Assembly (NCBI GenBank): GCA_003567075.1
Contig: PXAU01000144.1
Coordinates: 1 to 5,717 of the forward strand
Source of the DNA: Trueperaceae bacterium
GTDB taxonomy: Bacteria; Deinococcota; Deinococci; Deinococcales; Trueperaceae
Reading direction: 5' to 3'
DNA length: 5,717 nucleotides
The notes under the pieces were generated by a model that saw nothing but the letters and a program-made list of their open reading frames with translations, had not been told where the DNA came from and made no database searches. The position numbers and the translations under genes were made by a program. Below are positions 4,916-5,717 of the stretch, piece after piece (within the stretch, counting starts at the first letter, position 1; the number at the start of each line of letters is the position of its first letter).

Positions 4916-5717
4916 GCGCCCTGGCCTTCGGCCTGGTGCTCGCGTCGGCCTTCCTCCACGCCACCTGGAACCTGCTCGCCAAGCGTGCGGCCGGGGGCGT
5001 CGGCTTCCTGTGGCTCTTCTCCCTCGTCACCGTGCTCGTGTACCTGCCGGTTGCCGTTGGCTACCTGTGGATCGCGCGGCCGAGCGTCACGATCGCGCAC
5101 GTGGCCATGGCGCTCGGTTCCGGGATCATCCACATGGGTTACTTCGGCTTCCTGCAGCGCGGCTACCGCGCCGGCGACTTGTCGCTGGTGTACCCGCTGG
5201 CCCGCGGCAGCGGACCGGCCCTCGCGACCGCGTTGGCCATCGTGCTGCTCGGTGAGCGGCCCGGCGTGCAGGCGCTCGCAGGGACGGCGTTGGTGGTGGT
5301 GAGCGTGTTCGTCCTCAGCGGCGGCGGTCGGCTCGGTGACCGACGCCATCGCACCGCGCTCGGCTTTGGCCTCCTCACGGGCGGCTTCATCGCCTGGTAC
5401 ACCGTGTGGGACGGCTACGCGGTCGGCACCCTGGGGGCGGTGCCGCTGCTCTACACCGTCGTGTCGGACGTGTGCCGGACGCTGCTGCTGACGCCCTTGG
5501 CGCTCCGTCGCTGGGACGAGGTCCGCACCACCTGGCAGCGCTATCGCCGGGAGGCGCTCGGTGTCGGGGTGCTGTCGCCGTTCGCCTACCTGCTCGTGCT
5601 GAGCGCGCTCCAGTACGCCCCCATCTCCCTGGTCGCGCCCACGCGCGAGGTGAGCATCCTGATCGCCGCGGTGCTCGGGTCGCGCGTCCTGGCCGAGGGC
5701 CGGTCGCGCGAGCGCGC
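4912..5717 (+). CDS. EamA/DMT-superfamily transporter (3' end outside window)
   Basis: The reading frame starts at GTG 4912, whose last two bases form part of the TGA stop of the ligase gene (GTGA overlap). It stays open for 268 codons to the right edge. No independent ribosome binding site is visible, so translational coupling is likely. The product is highly hydrophobic and shows the duplicated EamA layout. The first repeat (about 1-137) has HATWN (16-20), YPLARGSGP (94-102) and LGERP (113-117). The second starts near residue 148, with APTREVSIL (242-250) and LGSRVLAEG near the end. These are characteristic DMT-family positions. Family members have about 280-300 residues, so only some 20 are missing. 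Substrate is unknown; the superfamily covers export of amino acids, metabolites and other compounds. Coupling to a glycan ligase allows a role in supplying or moving a surface precursor, but that is speculation. Confidence 0.9.
   Translation, partial: MSALAFGLVLASAFLHATWNLLAKRAAGGVGFLWLFSLVTVLVYLPVAVGYLWIARPSVTIAHVAMALGSGIIHMGYFGFLQRGYRAGDLSLVYPLARGSGPALATALAIVLLGERPGVQALAGTALVVVSVFVLSGGGRLGDRRHRTALGFGLLTGGFIAWYTVWDGYAVGTLGAVPLLYTVVSDVCRTLLLTPLALRRWDEVRTTWQRYRREALGVGVLSPFAYLLVLSALQYAPISLVAPTREVSILIAAVLGSRVLAEGRSRER

Noticed and set aside
4642..5349. Minus-strand open frame of 235 codons opposite the ligase end and the transporter
   Set aside because: His/Glu/Arg-rich antisense shadow; the plus strand encodes recognisable ligase and EamA motifs.

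Overview
The window is very GC-rich DNA from a bacterial chromosome (G or C at most third codon positions, compact genes). It shows no phage, plasmid, IS, CRISPR, tRNA or rRNA signals. An Sec/SPII-type lipoprotein and an O-antigen-ligase-type glycan enzyme point to a bacterium that builds surface polysaccharide. The GC content, the small DUF3592 protein and the 'ITGLPSG' start of the mature lipoprotein would suit Deinococcota (for example Trueperaceae). That placement is a tentative impression, and other high-GC phyla are possible.

Layout from left to right. Positions 1-288 (+) hold the C-terminal end of a small multi-pass membrane protein cut by the window edge. A strong GC hairpin follows its stop codon and separates it from two minus-strand genes that converge on it. 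Read in their own direction, these are a THUMP-domain RNA methyltransferase of the RlmL/YpsC/Trm14 type (2474 to 1269) and a secreted lipoprotein of unknown function (1108 to 338). A 233-bp divergent intergenic region (2475-2707) then leads to the plus-strand genes: a two-TM DUF3592 protein (2708-3205), a Wzy/WaaL-type O-antigen ligase or polymerase (3374-4915) and an EamA/DMT transporter (4912 to beyond the right edge). The transporter's GTG start overlaps the ligase TGA stop. It is an obvious gene, although it is open at the window end and so has no stop here.

The most notable item is the ligase-like protein. The two conserved parts of the Wzy/WaaL family (a TGSRAG segment, and a P-FGIG...AHN...G--G segment) are separated by about 155 residues that look like a jelly-roll carbohydrate-binding module, with an NLL--P-DF---W opening and a GAQYERG closing motif. 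This suggests a glycan ligase or polymerase carrying its own extracytoplasmic sugar- or substrate-binding domain.

A second recurring signal is a pair of GTGTCACG-like octamers repeated with 11-bp periodicity. It occurs upstream of the lipoprotein gene and again, at 16 of 19 identical positions, upstream of the DUF3592 gene. In each case it is oriented toward the gene it precedes. It resembles the spacing of sites bound by OmpR/PhoB-type response regulators. The ligase and transporter probably form one transcription unit, while the RNA methyltransferase looks like an unrelated housekeeping neighbour.
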